Below are positions 34,635 to 43,086 of a stretch of 53,599 nucleotides of DNA, in pieces; the stretch's first letter is position 1; the number at the start of each line of letters is the position of its first letter. The stretch covers positions 1 through 53,599 of the forward strand of contig CALFMO010000049.1 in the NCBI GenBank assembly GCA_937879855.1, read 5' to 3'. This DNA is from an uncultured Acidobacteriaceae bacterium (GTDB lineage: Bacteria > Acidobacteriota > Terriglobia > Terriglobales > Acidobacteriaceae). Under the pieces are notes generated by a model. That model was not told the origin of the DNA and made no database searches. It worked only from the letters and a program-made list of their open reading frames with translations. The position numbers were made by a program, and so were the translations under genes.

Positions 34635-34783
34635 GGCGGATCTCCCAGGTTCTGTCAGGTTGATTCCCTACGCGCGATTCAACATCGAGCGTACGGAAAA
34701 GTCAGAGTATACATTGGCTGGTGCGAACGGCGGAGCAGCAGGCATTCGCACGCTTCGATGGTCGTTGCTTATTCAGGTCGCGC

Positions 34784-35332
34784 TTATTCTGCCCGTGGCT
34801 GTTCAGCCTCGACGTGCTTTGGTCGTCTTACCAGGACGTGGTAGGTAGCCGCGTCCCATGCATTGTGAATGCCGCTGAACAGTAGAAGCAGCACCGCTGC
34901 GGCCACTCCGAACATCGCTGGATGCACATCGGCGCGAACCGCCCACGCCGATGCCGCCAGGGTTGCGTAGGCAGCCAAAGGCAGCAGCGCATGAAACAAC
35001 CAGTCTTCGAACACAGGCTGGTAGGCGGTTTGTCGTCGCATACGCCGCGTCACGATTGTGGCGTACACGAACCCGCACAGGCCGATCACGCCGCAAACAA
35101 GTGAAGGACCTTGGATGCCGCGCCAGGGAGCGCTAAGCGCCGCCGAGAGCAACAGTACAGTTGCGAAATGAACGATGTTGGGGGTCGCAAACGCTTCGCC
35201 GGCCTGCGCTTGACCTGGCGTGCGTGGCATGTCCGCGAGCAGGGCCATGACGACGAACTGGAGCCCGATCAGGGCTCCCGCCGACGATCCCACAATGACA
35301 AAGAAGTTCACCCAGCGTGCGAGTTCCGTCAT
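34784..35332 (-). CDS. Predicted four- to five-TM membrane protein
   Basis: A 182-residue hydrophobic protein with segments near VNFFVIVGSSAGALIGLQFVV, FATVLLLSAALSAP, LVCGVIGLCGFVYATIV, ALLPLAAYATLAASAW and MFGVAAAVLLLLFSGI, and a basic C-terminus. I do not recognise a named family. It starts 17 bp after the AraC regulator gene, so it is probably the last gene of the carbonyl-handling operon. Its start has a weak ribosome site, consistent with coupling. Role unknown. Confidence 0.7.
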   Translation of the reverse strand: MTELARWVNFFVIVGSSAGALIGLQFVVMALLADMPRTPGQAQAGEAFATPNIVHFATVLLLSAALSAPWRGIQGPSLVCGVIGLCGFVYATIVTRRMRRQTAYQPVFEDWLFHALLPLAAYATLAASAWAVRADVHPAMFGVAAAVLLLLFSGIHNAWDAATYHVLVRRPKHVEAEQPRAE

Positions 35333-35349
35333 GCCGTGATCTTAAATGG

Positions 35350-36327
35350 TCACGCCCAGAGGCGAGTGTCTTGACGCAATCGGGCGACGTCCTTTGCCGG
35401 CGCAGTCCCGAAGAAGCGGCTGTATTCGCGGGAGAACTGCGAAGCGCTCAGATAGCCCACGCGTTGACTGGCGGTGCTCGCGTCCATCATCGTCGACAAC
35501 ATGAGGCGCCTGGCCTCCTGCAGGCGCAGCACTTTTTGATAGTGCAGCGGGCTCATCGAAGTAACACACTTGAAGTGGTCGTGGAACGAGGAAACGCTCA
35601 TGTGCACCAAACCGGCAAGTTCTTCGACCTTCATGGGTTGAGAGTAGTTTTCTCGCAGCCAGGAAATCGCCTTCGCCACTCGCTGCACGCTGGACTCGGC
35701 AAAGCCCATTTGAGCGACGCGAACTCCGATGGGGCTGCGCAGCAGCCGAATTAAAATTTCGTCGGTCACAAGCGGAGCGAGAAGTTCGGCATCACCGGAC
35801 TGTCCCAAGCATTCCATCAACCGTGTGGCGGCGTTGATCACGCTCTCCTCGAGTGGAGTGACGTAAACCGCGGCTCTCTCCTGAGCCGGAGGCAGACCGT
35901 GCGGAAATACTTTGAGGACCAGGTCGGCAATCTTGTGCGGCTCGAGGTCCAACTTGAGAGCGAGATACGGCTCGAGATGGCTGGCCTGCGTGACCTGGGC
36001 AGCCACCGGCAACGCCACCGAAAACACAATCATGCGCGCTGCGTCGTACTCGTACACATCCTGACCGACGATGAAGGTCTTCGCTCCTTGTGCGGCGATG
36101 CATAACGAGGGCAGCCGAACGGCGTGTAGGCATTCTTCGTTAACACGTGAGAGACGGATGGCGTGCCAGCCAGGCACGCGCAACTCAAAACTGCCGTCAT
36201 GAGGGGCATACGCGGCAATTAAGCGTGCCAGGGCCGCGCGTGGGTCGACTCCGTTGCCGGCCCGCCGCAAAGGCACGACTTTGCCGTTCGTCTTCTCGCC
36301 CTTGAAAATGCTCGGTTTTGTAGTCAT
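35350..36327 (-). CDS. AraC-family regulator with AraC_N domain (YqhC-like)
   Basis: A 325-residue transcription factor. Residues about 40-190 form an AraC_N (PF06719-type) sensing domain, recognisable from LHAVRLPSLCIAAQGAKTFIVG and the DAARMIVFSVALPVAAQV strand. The C-terminal 100 residues carry two HTH motifs (MKVEELAGLVHMSVSSFHDHF and RVGYLSASQFSREYSRFFG). The same architecture is found in E. coli YqhC, which switches on aldehyde reductases yqhD and dkgA. Here the gene lies behind an ADH, an aldo/keto reductase and an IorAB oxidoreductase on the same strand, so a like role in answering reactive carbonyls is a fair inference. It starts 32 bp after the IorB gene and may regulate its own operon. 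Confidence 0.87.
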   Translation of the reverse strand: MTTKPSIFKGEKTNGKVVPLRRAGNGVDPRAALARLIAAYAPHDGSFELRVPGWHAIRLSRVNEECLHAVRLPSLCIAAQGAKTFIVGQDVYEYDAARMIVFSVALPVAAQVTQASHLEPYLALKLDLEPHKIADLVLKVFPHGLPPAQERAAVYVTPLEESVINAATRLMECLGQSGDAELLAPLVTDEILIRLLRSPIGVRVAQMGFAESSVQRVAKAISWLRENYSQPMKVEELAGLVHMSVSSFHDHFKCVTSMSPLHYQKVLRLQEARRLMLSTMMDASTASQRVGYLSASQFSREYSRFFGTAPAKDVARLRQDTRLWA

Positions 36328-36359
36328 AGTCGGGCTTCCCAGCGCTCAAGACTAGCCGT

Positions 36360-38714
36360 TTAAGCCTTCAAGACCGCCTGCACGTACGCGGGCTTCATCG
36401 GCAGCCGTCGCATGATCTTCCCTGTCGCGTCGTGCAAGGCCGCTGCGATCGCCGGAGCCGCAAGGGCATTCGCCGCCTCCGAACCTCCTCCGTAGGCACC
36501 GACTTTCGGATTGTGAAGCAGCACGACTTCGATCTCAGGGATGTCTTTCATGGTTGGAATGGGATAGGAAATCCAGTCATCCTGCTTGATTCCGCTCTCA
36601 TCGAACATGACCTCTTCGAAGAGCGCATGGCCGATTCCCATGACAGCGCCGCCCGCGACATTGCGCTTCAATTGGACTGGGTTCACCACAATGCCGGGAT
36701 CGACCGCAACGGTATATTTCTCCACCGCGATCATACCCGTATCAGGAGTGACGGCGATCTGGCAAACGCAGGCCCAGTAGGTTCCGCTGCGCAACATCAA
36801 TGAAACTCCCCGCCCCCTGACGGGCCTTGTTCCGGTAGAGATCGCATCTGGACGCGGCGAGGGGCGCGTGTCCCAAGCAGACGCGTCACGCACTGCTTTC
36901 AGCACACCGATGGCACGCTCTTCGCTGGCGTGGTCGATGCGAAACTGGATGGCGTCCGCGCCAGCCAGCGATGCGGCCTCGCTCATCGCCAGTTCGCGCG
37001 GATAGTTTTGTTGGAATTGGCCCGGAGTCCGCATGCTGTGATCGCGCAGACCGACGGCGAGGGGAGACGCTTTCTGCCCCACCTGAAAAGTGCCATGGCC
37101 ACGTTCCATCACGTTGGGAACAGGAGCGTAAACCCACGGATCTTCAATGCCGTTGACGGTAGAAGTTACAGAGTCAGACTTGACCTGCGGAGCAGGCATG
37201 GTGGGCAGCCCGGCGATGATTGCACCGATCGGCCGATCATCCTGCATGGCCGGCATGTAATGGTCGATTTGATATGCGGCCATTTTGCTTTTGTCGTCGA
37301 CTGCAATCTGAACGTCGGAGAAAGCAGCAGCCGCCTGGGTGGACCACTGCATATCGTCGGCGCGCATCCACTGCACACGCACCGGCTTTCCAACGGCTTG
37401 CGATAACAACACTGCTTCGTCTTCGGCGCCTGCGTTCCCGCCGTTCGAGCGTCCGTAGTGGCCGGGCCCGGGATACGAATGCACGACGACATGATCGATC
37501 GAGGTGCCGAGCATCATCGCAATCTCACCGCGCAGCGCTTGCGGATTCTGGTTATGCGTATGGATGTGCACCATACCGTCTGGTTTGACGTCGGCGACGG
37601 CCATGGTCGGACCAATCGGTGCGTGCTTCATGTAAGACAGCTGATATGTGGCGGAAAGTTTCTTCCCGGCCGACGCGAGCACGGGACCCGGATCACCCTT
37701 CGAGAGCTTACTCTTCTCGACAGGTGCGGATGTCCAATCAACCTCTTCGCGAAGGTGCTGATAGAGTTTCGCATTGCCGGGCAAGCCCTTCCACTCGGTC
37801 CACTTCGTGGCGGTGGCTACTTGATCGGCTGCCTGGATCGCTTCCCACTCTGTAGGTGCGACTACTCCAACAAGATTGCCCTTGACGACGACTTGCGAAT
37901 TCGGAAACTTGGATTTGTCCACTGAACCGGCGGACACGAGAGTTGAACCGAGCGTCTTCGGATGTACCACGCGCGCGTGCAGCATGCCCGGCAGACGCAC
38001 ATCCGTCGCCCACGTCTCCTTGGCAGCGACTTTCGAACTAATGATGGAATTCTTGAACGACTTGCCGATCACCGTGTACTCGCCGACCGGCTTCATCGGC
38101 GGATTGCCTTCAATGGTCAAGCCGAAGATGCTGGTGAGATCCCCTTTCACGGGGATGGTGAGCTTCAGTTGCTGGTTCTTGACGAGGTCGCCGTACGAAA
38201 CGGTTTTGCCGCCTCCCGAGACAATGCCGTCTTTAACAGACAGTTTGTCCTTCGACACGCCGAGCCGCTCTGACGCAAGATCAAGCAGAGCCTGGTGGGT
38301 ATAGGCGGCCGCCTTACGGATGTTCGGCGTCCCATGGCCGAGAAAATCGAAGGCGCCGCTGCCGTCTGGCGTGCGATCGGTGTCTCCCGCCACGACGGTG
38401 GTGATCGCTTCGAAGGGCACGCTCAACTCTTCGGCCACGATTTGCCGGTAAGCAGTAAAGGTCGAGCCTTGGCCGAAGTCGCTCTTGCCGGTGCGAATCA
38501 GGACCGTATTATCCGGGTGAATCTCGATCCAGGAACTGGGGAGTGTGGGATCGAGCGTGTTCTTCAGCGTGCCGGACTTTGCGGTATCGGCCTTCAAAAG
38601 CTCCGGTCCAACGAAGCTGAACCCAACGACGAGGACGCCGCCCGCTTTTATGAATTGACGCCGCGATAGCGTCGGTCCGAAAACATTTGCTGGTTTTTCG
38701 CTCATGGTAGCCAT
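36360..38714 (-). CDS. Molybdopterin-binding subunit, IorB-type xanthine dehydrogenase family
   Basis: A 784-residue large subunit of a molybdenum hydroxylase resembling isoquinoline 1-oxidoreductase beta or membrane-linked aldehyde dehydrogenase. A twin-arginine signal SRRQFIK (17-23) with a hydrophobic helix predicts folded export to the periplasm. Two Mo-binding halves follow: SWIEIHPDNTVLIRTGKSDFGQG, then KHAPIGPTMAVADV, PGHYGRSNGGNAGAEDEAV and RDHSMRTPG. The C-terminal GGGSEAANALAAPAIAAAL contains the Glu expected for base catalysis. It forms a complex with the 2Fe-2S subunit encoded 3 bp upstream. The cytochrome c subunit often present in such systems is not in this cluster. Substrate probably an aldehyde or N-heterocycle. 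Confidence 0.9.
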   Translation of the reverse strand: MATMSEKPANVFGPTLSRRQFIKAGGVLVVGFSFVGPELLKADTAKSGTLKNTLDPTLPSSWIEIHPDNTVLIRTGKSDFGQGSTFTAYRQIVAEELSVPFEAITTVVAGDTDRTPDGSGAFDFLGHGTPNIRKAAAYTHQALLDLASERLGVSKDKLSVKDGIVSGGGKTVSYGDLVKNQQLKLTIPVKGDLTSIFGLTIEGNPPMKPVGEYTVIGKSFKNSIISSKVAAKETWATDVRLPGMLHARVVHPKTLGSTLVSAGSVDKSKFPNSQVVVKGNLVGVVAPTEWEAIQAADQVATATKWTEWKGLPGNAKLYQHLREEVDWTSAPVEKSKLSKGDPGPVLASAGKKLSATYQLSYMKHAPIGPTMAVADVKPDGMVHIHTHNQNPQALRGEIAMMLGTSIDHVVVHSYPGPGHYGRSNGGNAGAEDEAVLLSQAVGKPVRVQWMRADDMQWSTQAAAAFSDVQIAVDDKSKMAAYQIDHYMPAMQDDRPIGAIIAGLPTMPAPQVKSDSVTSTVNGIEDPWVYAPVPNVMERGHGTFQVGQKASPLAVGLRDHSMRTPGQFQQNYPRELAMSEAASLAGADAIQFRIDHASEERAIGVLKAVRDASAWDTRPSPRPDAISTGTRPVRGRGVSLMLRSGTYWACVCQIAVTPDTGMIAVEKYTVAVDPGIVVNPVQLKRNVAGGAVMGIGHALFEEVMFDESGIKQDDWISYPIPTMKDIPEIEVVLLHNPKVGAYGGGSEAANALAAPAIAAALHDATGKIMRRLPMKPAYVQAVLKA

Positions 38715-38717
38715 CGC

Positions 38718-39239
38718 CTACCTCCCCTTCGCCATGATCGTGGCGGCATGTTGTACGGCTTCAATGATGGCCGCATAGGTCCCGCAGCGGCACAGATTGG
38801 GCGACACGCCGGATGTGGTGAAAGCCTCTTTGATTTGCGCCAGCGTCGGCTGCGGATTGCTTTCGAGCAGTTCGGTCGCCTTGATCATCATCCCGTTCTG
38901 GCAAAACCCGCACTGCGGAGTCTGCTCTTCGATCCAGGCTTGCTGCACGGGGTGAAGTGTGTTCCTGGCCTGATCCGCTGAGAGTCCCTTTTGCTTGGCC
39001 CACCGCGCGGGCAAACCCTCAAGCGTGGTGATCTCTTGGCCAGCAACACTTGCAGCAGGCGTAATGCACGAACGTACTTCTTTGCCTTCGACTAGAACGG
39101 AGCAAGCCCCGCACTGTGCAAGTCCGCAACCAAACTGCGGACCGATGAGTTGGAGGTCGTTGCGCAACACGTATAGCAGCGGAACGTCGTCAGGAGCCTG
39201 GACTTCGTGCCGGACTCCATTCACATTAAGCGTGACCAT
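38718..39239 (-). CDS. (2Fe-2S) subunit, IorA-type
   Basis: A 173-residue iron-sulfur subunit. The first cluster uses the plant-ferredoxin cysteines 38, 43, 46 and 58 (GCGLAQCGACSVLVEGKEV). The second uses 110, 113, 150 and 152 (QCGFCQNGMM and LCRCGTY). All eight ligands are present. It passes electrons from the molybdenum subunit. The start at 39239 is fixed by AAGGGAG at good distance; the open frame reaches 39311. No signal peptide, so it is probably carried to the periplasm by hitch-hiking on its Tat-exported partner, as known for the family. It lies 3 bp before the large-subunit gene. Confidence 0.93.
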   Translation of the reverse strand: MVTLNVNGVRHEVQAPDDVPLLYVLRNDLQLIGPQFGCGLAQCGACSVLVEGKEVRSCITPAASVAGQEITTLEGLPARWAKQKGLSADQARNTLHPVQQAWIEEQTPQCGFCQNGMMIKATELLESNPQPTLAQIKEAFTTSGVSPNLCRCGTYAAIIEAVQHAATIMAKGR

Positions 39240-39379
39240 AGAGCACTCCCTTCCGCCGCATTGTTCGAATGCGGGTGAATACCTTTTTCCTGAAAAGCCT
39301 TGGGTCCCCAATCTGCTAGAAGACTAATTGTTTTACCCGGTAGTGGACATCTTAACTCGCCTTGCGATGACATACACCA

Positions 39380-39736
39380 TCAGCGTTTCCGAGCCTCAAC
39401 GGCAACGTCGAACTTTGAATAGTATTTCTTCACGTCGCCAGCGCCGTACTTCTTGCGGAACTTCTCGACCACGGACGCAACCTGTTTCGCTTCGGTGATG
39501 GGAAGAGCTTTGAATTCGGCTTTTGTACCTCCGGCCTCGATCTGAATTGCCGGGTTCTTGAGCACGTTCTTATACCACTGCGTGTTCGAGCCCTGCACGG
39601 GCAGCAGGTAGAGCTTGTCTTCCTCCAAAACGAACCAGACCGGAATTGAGATGGTGCGTCCCGACTTTCTGCCGATCACGCTGATGTTGATTTCTTGAGA
39701 TCGGGTAAGACGGGTAGTGAGATCGTCTTTTCGCAT
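39380..39736 (-). CDS. DUF385 / nitroreductase-like deazaflavin-type protein
   Basis: A 118-residue split-barrel protein. ISVIGRKSGRTISIPVWFVLEEDKLYLLP is cut here to its key parts: IGRKSGR, the short strand PVWFV, and the block GSNTQWYKNVLKNP with Gly/Asn/Trp residues typical of the DUF385 (Ddn-like) family. Members in actinobacteria bind F420; others may bind flavin or haem, so the cofactor is not settled. The frame is open to 39964, but the added part is Arg-rich and covers a repeat, so the ATG at 39736 is preferred. A 140-bp gap on each side separates it from IorA and from the cupin gene. Confidence 0.7.
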   Translation of the reverse strand: MRKDDLTTRLTRSQEINISVIGRKSGRTISIPVWFVLEEDKLYLLPVQGSNTQWYKNVLKNPAIQIEAGGTKAEFKALPITEAKQVASVVEKFRKKYGAGDVKKYYSKFDVAVEARKR

Positions 39737-39838
39737 CGGCGTGTGCGTTGCTCCTTTACGGGTTGCCCTACATCGTCGTGCTCTTTGCGACCGGTTAGGA
39801 TTTAGCTCCCTGTTCGTTGCACGTCGGGAAATCAAATT

Positions 39839-39874
39839 CCCCACCCTCCCGCAAACGACGCGGGAAGGGTGGGG
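39839..39874. repeat. Dispersed palindrome, copy 2 (CCCACC-type)
   Basis: Left arm CCCCACCCTCCCGC (39839-39852) and right arm GCGGGAAGGGTGGGG (39860-39874), complementary with one bulged base, loop AAACGAC, followed by CACCCT. It resembles the element at 57-85. It lies in the gap between the cupin gene and the DUF385 gene of the operon and could partly stop or process the transcript there. Confidence 0.6.
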
Positions 39875-39878
39875 CACC

Positions 39879-40283
39879 CTATGGAAGCCCTTTTCGATAT
39901 TGCTCGTCGGTGACGTGTTCCATCCAGTCGACGACCTTGCCGTCCTTTTTTTCCTGAATGGCAATGTGCGTCATTGCTGTTGTTGGCGCAGCGCCATGCC
40001 AGTGCTTTTCGCTAGGCGAGAACCAGACCACGTCGCCCGGCCGAAGCTCCTCAGTCGGGCCTCCCCAGCGTTGTGCCCAGCCGCAACCAGCCGTGACGAT
40101 GAGAGTCTGGCCGAGCGGATGCGTGTGCCATGCAGTGCGTGCGCCCGGCTCAAAAGTCACACCGGCACCGCTCACGAGCGCTGGGTCGGGCGCCTGAAAG
40201 AGCGGATCGACTCGTACAGTGCCGGTGAACCATTCCGCCGGTCCTTTGGCGGAAGGTTGCGTACCGGCTCTTCTGATTTCCAT
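39879..40283 (-). CDS. Mn-dependent cupin, GtHNL-like (R)-hydroxynitrile lyase family
   Basis: A 134-residue single-domain cupin. It aligns by memory, residue for residue over long stretches, with the manganese hydroxynitrile lyases of Granulicella tundricola and Acidobacterium capsulatum. Metal ligands His53, His55, Gln59 and His94 (AWHTHPLGQT, SEKHWHG) stand at the same numbers, as do Ala40, Val42 and Gln110, which line the lyase pocket. In vitro such enzymes join cyanide to aldehydes; the natural role is not known. Here it lies 17 bp after an aldo/keto reductase in a carbonyl-handling operon, which suggests a carbonyl or quinone substrate. Strong GGGAGGAG ribosome site. Confidence 0.85.
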   Translation of the reverse strand: MEIRRAGTQPSAKGPAEWFTGTVRVDPLFQAPDPALVSGAGVTFEPGARTAWHTHPLGQTLIVTAGCGWAQRWGGPTEELRPGDVVWFSPSEKHWHGAAPTTAMTHIAIQEKKDGKVVDWMEHVTDEQYRKGLP

Positions 40284-40299
40284 TTGTACTCCTCCCGCT

Positions 40300-41295
40300 T
40301 CAGCGATTGCTCATCGCTTCGATGTGTTCGGGATACCGCGCGCCCTGCACCGTAATCTTTGCGGCGGCGCTTTCAATCTCGCGGAGATCGTCACGCGTCA
40401 GTTCGATGGAGAGGGCTCCGATGTTCTCTTCGAGACGATTCAGTTTTGTCGTGCCAGGAATTGGAACAATCCACGGCTTCTGGGCGAGCAGCCAGGCGAG
40501 CGCTAGCTGAGCCGGCGTCGCTTTCTTCCGCTGCGCAATCTTGGCGAGAAGATCCACCAGCGCCTGATTGGCTTTCCGATTCTCCGGCGAAAAGCGCGGG
40601 AGCGTGCTGCGGAAATCATTGCTTTCGATCGGGGTGTTTTCGTCAATTTTTCCCGTGAGGAAACCTTTCCCCAGCGGACTGTATGGGACGAAGCCGATTC
40701 CAAGTTCCTCGAGCGTCGGCAGCACTTCTTTCTCAGGATTCCGGTACCACAGCGAATATTCGCTTTGCACAGCGGTTACCGGCTGAACCGCGTGTGCGCG
40801 ACGGATGGTCTTGGCGGCGGCTTCCGACATACCGAAGTGCTTGACCTTGCCTTGCTGAATGAGGTCCTTCACCGTTCCGGCAACGTCTTCGATGGGGACC
40901 TCAGGGTCTACGCGGTGCTGATAGTAGAGATCGATGGCGTCAACTTTGAGCCGCTTGAGCGAACCTTCCGCCGCTTTTTTGATGTGCTCGGGCTGGCTAT
41001 TCAGGCGGACCCAGCCCGGACTTCCATCGGGTTTGAGTTCATAGGCGAACTTAGTGGCGATGACCACCTTGCCGCGGTAGGGGGCCAGAGCTTCACCAAC
41101 GAGCTCTTCGTTCAAGTACGGACCATAGACTTCGGCGGTGTCAAAAAATGTGATGCCGCGATCCACAGCCGCATGGAGCAGTTTCGTCATCTCCTGTTTG
41201 TCTTTGGGCGGGCCGTAGGAAAAACTCATTCCCATGCAGCCGAGGCCGAGAGCCGAGACTTCAAGATTGCTTTTTCCAAGTTTGCGTTTTTGCAT
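40300..41295 (-). CDS. Aldo/keto reductase
   Basis: A 331-residue (alpha/beta)8 NADPH-dependent carbonyl reductase. The catalytic tetrad is visible: Asp52 and Tyr57 in FFDTAEVYGP, Lys82 in IATKFAY, His127 in YYQHRVDP. The C-terminal nucleotide site reads PIPGTTKLNRLEENIGA. It is similar to AKR13-type proteins. The ATG at 41295 is chosen because AAAGG lies nine bases upstream; the ATG at 41304 abuts that site. It is encoded between a lipocalin-like gene (47 bp) and the cupin gene (17 bp). Likely reduces small aldehydes or ketones in the cytoplasm. Confidence 0.92.
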   Translation of the reverse strand: MQKRKLGKSNLEVSALGLGCMGMSFSYGPPKDKQEMTKLLHAAVDRGITFFDTAEVYGPYLNEELVGEALAPYRGKVVIATKFAYELKPDGSPGWVRLNSQPEHIKKAAEGSLKRLKVDAIDLYYQHRVDPEVPIEDVAGTVKDLIQQGKVKHFGMSEAAAKTIRRAHAVQPVTAVQSEYSLWYRNPEKEVLPTLEELGIGFVPYSPLGKGFLTGKIDENTPIESNDFRSTLPRFSPENRKANQALVDLLAKIAQRKKATPAQLALAWLLAQKPWIVPIPGTTKLNRLEENIGALSIELTRDDLREIESAAAKITVQGARYPEHIEAMSNR

Positions 41296-41342
41296 GGTTG
41301 TCATCCTTTAATCAAAGCTATATGGAAACGTTTTGTGAAAAT

Positions 41343-41819
41343 CTAGTAATGCTCCCAGGCAACTCTCCAGTGTTCTTCCGGGTGAGTCGACTTCACGATG
41401 AGCTGTCTGCCCGAGAATTCGAATTCGCGCGGCAGGTCCTTGCCGACGAGGGTTCGCACCAGCGCGCCCTCAACGTGGAAGGTGAAAGTGTGCTTGCCTT
41501 CATCGATGTCATACGTGCCAAAGGAGGCCTCGTAGCCGCCTTGCGTGTATTGCAGCGGCGCAGCGCTGGAGGCCGAGGGAGGGGTCCGATACATCACCTG
41601 AACCGACATGTGGCCGTCGCGCGTATAGGCCAGTTGCCCTGTGCAGTCTGCGCGGTGAATTTTCCCGTCTGCGCCTTGCTCTTCGAGCCAGGCCAGCCGC
41701 CACGCACCGACAAATCGGGCGCTGATGTTGTCATTCCTACTGCGATCCTGAGCAGCGGGCGTCATTGCAGTCATACCGATCAACAAAGAAGCCACGCCAA
41801 GCGAAAGCGGTTTTTTCAT
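41343..41819 (-). CDS. Exported lipocalin-like domain protein
   Basis: A 158-residue protein with a signal peptide (MKKPLSLGVASLLIGMTAM, cleavage near PAAQ), then a Lipocalin_5-type barrel: FVGAWRLAWLE, the GQLAYTRDGHMSVQVM strand pair, GGYEASFGTYDIDEGKHTF in part, and a C-terminal RQLIVKSTH strand. Such proteins are small periplasmic barrels of unclear ligand. It lies between the ADH and aldo/keto reductase genes (22-bp and 47-bp gaps). AGGAA precedes its ATG. It may sequester the substrate of the neighbouring enzymes, which is inference. Confidence 0.82.
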   Translation of the reverse strand: MKKPLSLGVASLLIGMTAMTPAAQDRSRNDNISARFVGAWRLAWLEEQGADGKIHRADCTGQLAYTRDGHMSVQVMYRTPPSASSAAPLQYTQGGYEASFGTYDIDEGKHTFTFHVEGALVRTLVGKDLPREFEFSGRQLIVKSTHPEEHWRVAWEHY

Positions 41820-41841
41820 ATACGGTTCCTGAGCCGTCGAG

Positions 41842-42900
41842 CTACTCAGATTTAAGAGAAGCCATGTCGATGGAGAAGCGGTACTTCACATCGGACTTGA
41901 GGAGTCTCTCGTAAGCTTCGTTGACCTTTTGGATCGGGATGACTTCGACATCGGCGGTGATGTTGTGCTTCCCGCAGAAGTCAAGCATCTCCTGAGTCTC
42001 GGCGATGCCGCCAATGTTCGAACCCGAAAAACTCCGACGGCGCACAATCAGAGCGAAGGCAGACACACCGAGAGGCTTTGGCGGAGCCCCGACAATGGTG
42101 AGATTGCCGTCGCGACGCAGCAGGCTGAGATAAGCATTGATGTCGTGATCGGCGGAAACGGTGTCGAGAATGAAATCGAAGCTCTCAGCATGCTTTTGCA
42201 TCTCCCCGGCATTGCGCGAGACGACGACTTCGTGAGCGCCCAGGCGAAGCGCATCTTCCTTTTTCTTGGGGGATGTCGTGAAGGCAACGACGTGGGCTCC
42301 AAGGGCATGCGCAAACTTGACGCCCATGTGGCCCAGTCCGCCGAGCCCGACCACTCCAACTTTCTTGCCCTTGCTGACACCCCAGCGGTGCATGGGCGAG
42401 TACGTCGTTATTCCGGCGCACAGCAGAGGAGCGACTCCGGCGAGGGCCAGATTCGTGGGCGCACGCAGGACGAATTTCTGGTCCACGACAATGCTCTCCG
42501 AGTATCCACCGTAGGTAACACCGCCCATATGTTTGTCTGGAGAGTTAAACGTAAGCACCATGTTCGGGCAAAACTGCTCAAACCCAGCTTTGCACTCGGG
42601 ACACGTGCCATCCGAGTCGACCATGCAGCCAACCGCGGCGAGGTCGCCGGGCTTGAACTTTGAAACCGCTCGCCCGACCTTGGTGACTCGCCCGACAATC
42701 TCGTGGCCCGGAACAATCGGGTACACAGTAGGCATGAATTCGCTCCACTCATTACGCACCGAGTGCAGGTCGGAGTGGCAGATTCCGCAAAAAAGAATTT
42801 CGATCTGTACGTCATTGTCGGTTGGTTCGCGTCGCGGGATCGTCGTGTGCGCCAGCTGCGATGCCGCGCCGGAGGCAGAATATGCTTTCGCCTTGTACAT
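41842..42900 (-). CDS. NADP-dependent zinc alcohol dehydrogenase, YahK/CAD type
   Basis: A 352-residue medium-chain reductase that reduces a wide range of aldehydes. Catalytic zinc residues: Cys41 in CGICHSDLH and His66-Glu67 in PGHEIVG. The nucleotide loop is VGLGGLGHMGVKFA. In the structural-zinc lobe three cysteines are present (100, 103, 111), but the fourth, expected in GCMVDSC, is Asp97 (GCMVDSDGTC). The start at 42900 reads MYKAKAYSA; ATGs at 42915 and 42930 are alternatives. First gene of the co-directional set running to the AraC regulator. E. coli YahK is a close functional parallel, but orthology is not claimed. Confidence 0.9.
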   Translation of the reverse strand: MYKAKAYSASGAASQLAHTTIPRREPTDNDVQIEILFCGICHSDLHSVRNEWSEFMPTVYPIVPGHEIVGRVTKVGRAVSKFKPGDLAAVGCMVDSDGTCPECKAGFEQFCPNMVLTFNSPDKHMGGVTYGGYSESIVVDQKFVLRAPTNLALAGVAPLLCAGITTYSPMHRWGVSKGKKVGVVGLGGLGHMGVKFAHALGAHVVAFTTSPKKKEDALRLGAHEVVVSRNAGEMQKHAESFDFILDTVSADHDINAYLSLLRRDGNLTIVGAPPKPLGVSAFALIVRRRSFSGSNIGGIAETQEMLDFCGKHNITADVEVIPIQKVNEAYERLLKSDVKYRFSIDMASLKSE

Positions 42901-43086
42901 GCCTTTCCCTTTCATAAACTCGTCATCCACTTAATGGCTTCGGTAACCGGGCCCTTCCTCCTTTGATCTCTGAGGAAAGGTCCGCCGGTTCGCCGATATA
43001 AAAGTTTAGATTGCTGACTCTCTGAAGGCTTGCCTATTTCACTTAACTTCTTGCCAGATTCTCCGAGGCGGTCGGGGCTGACCCCC

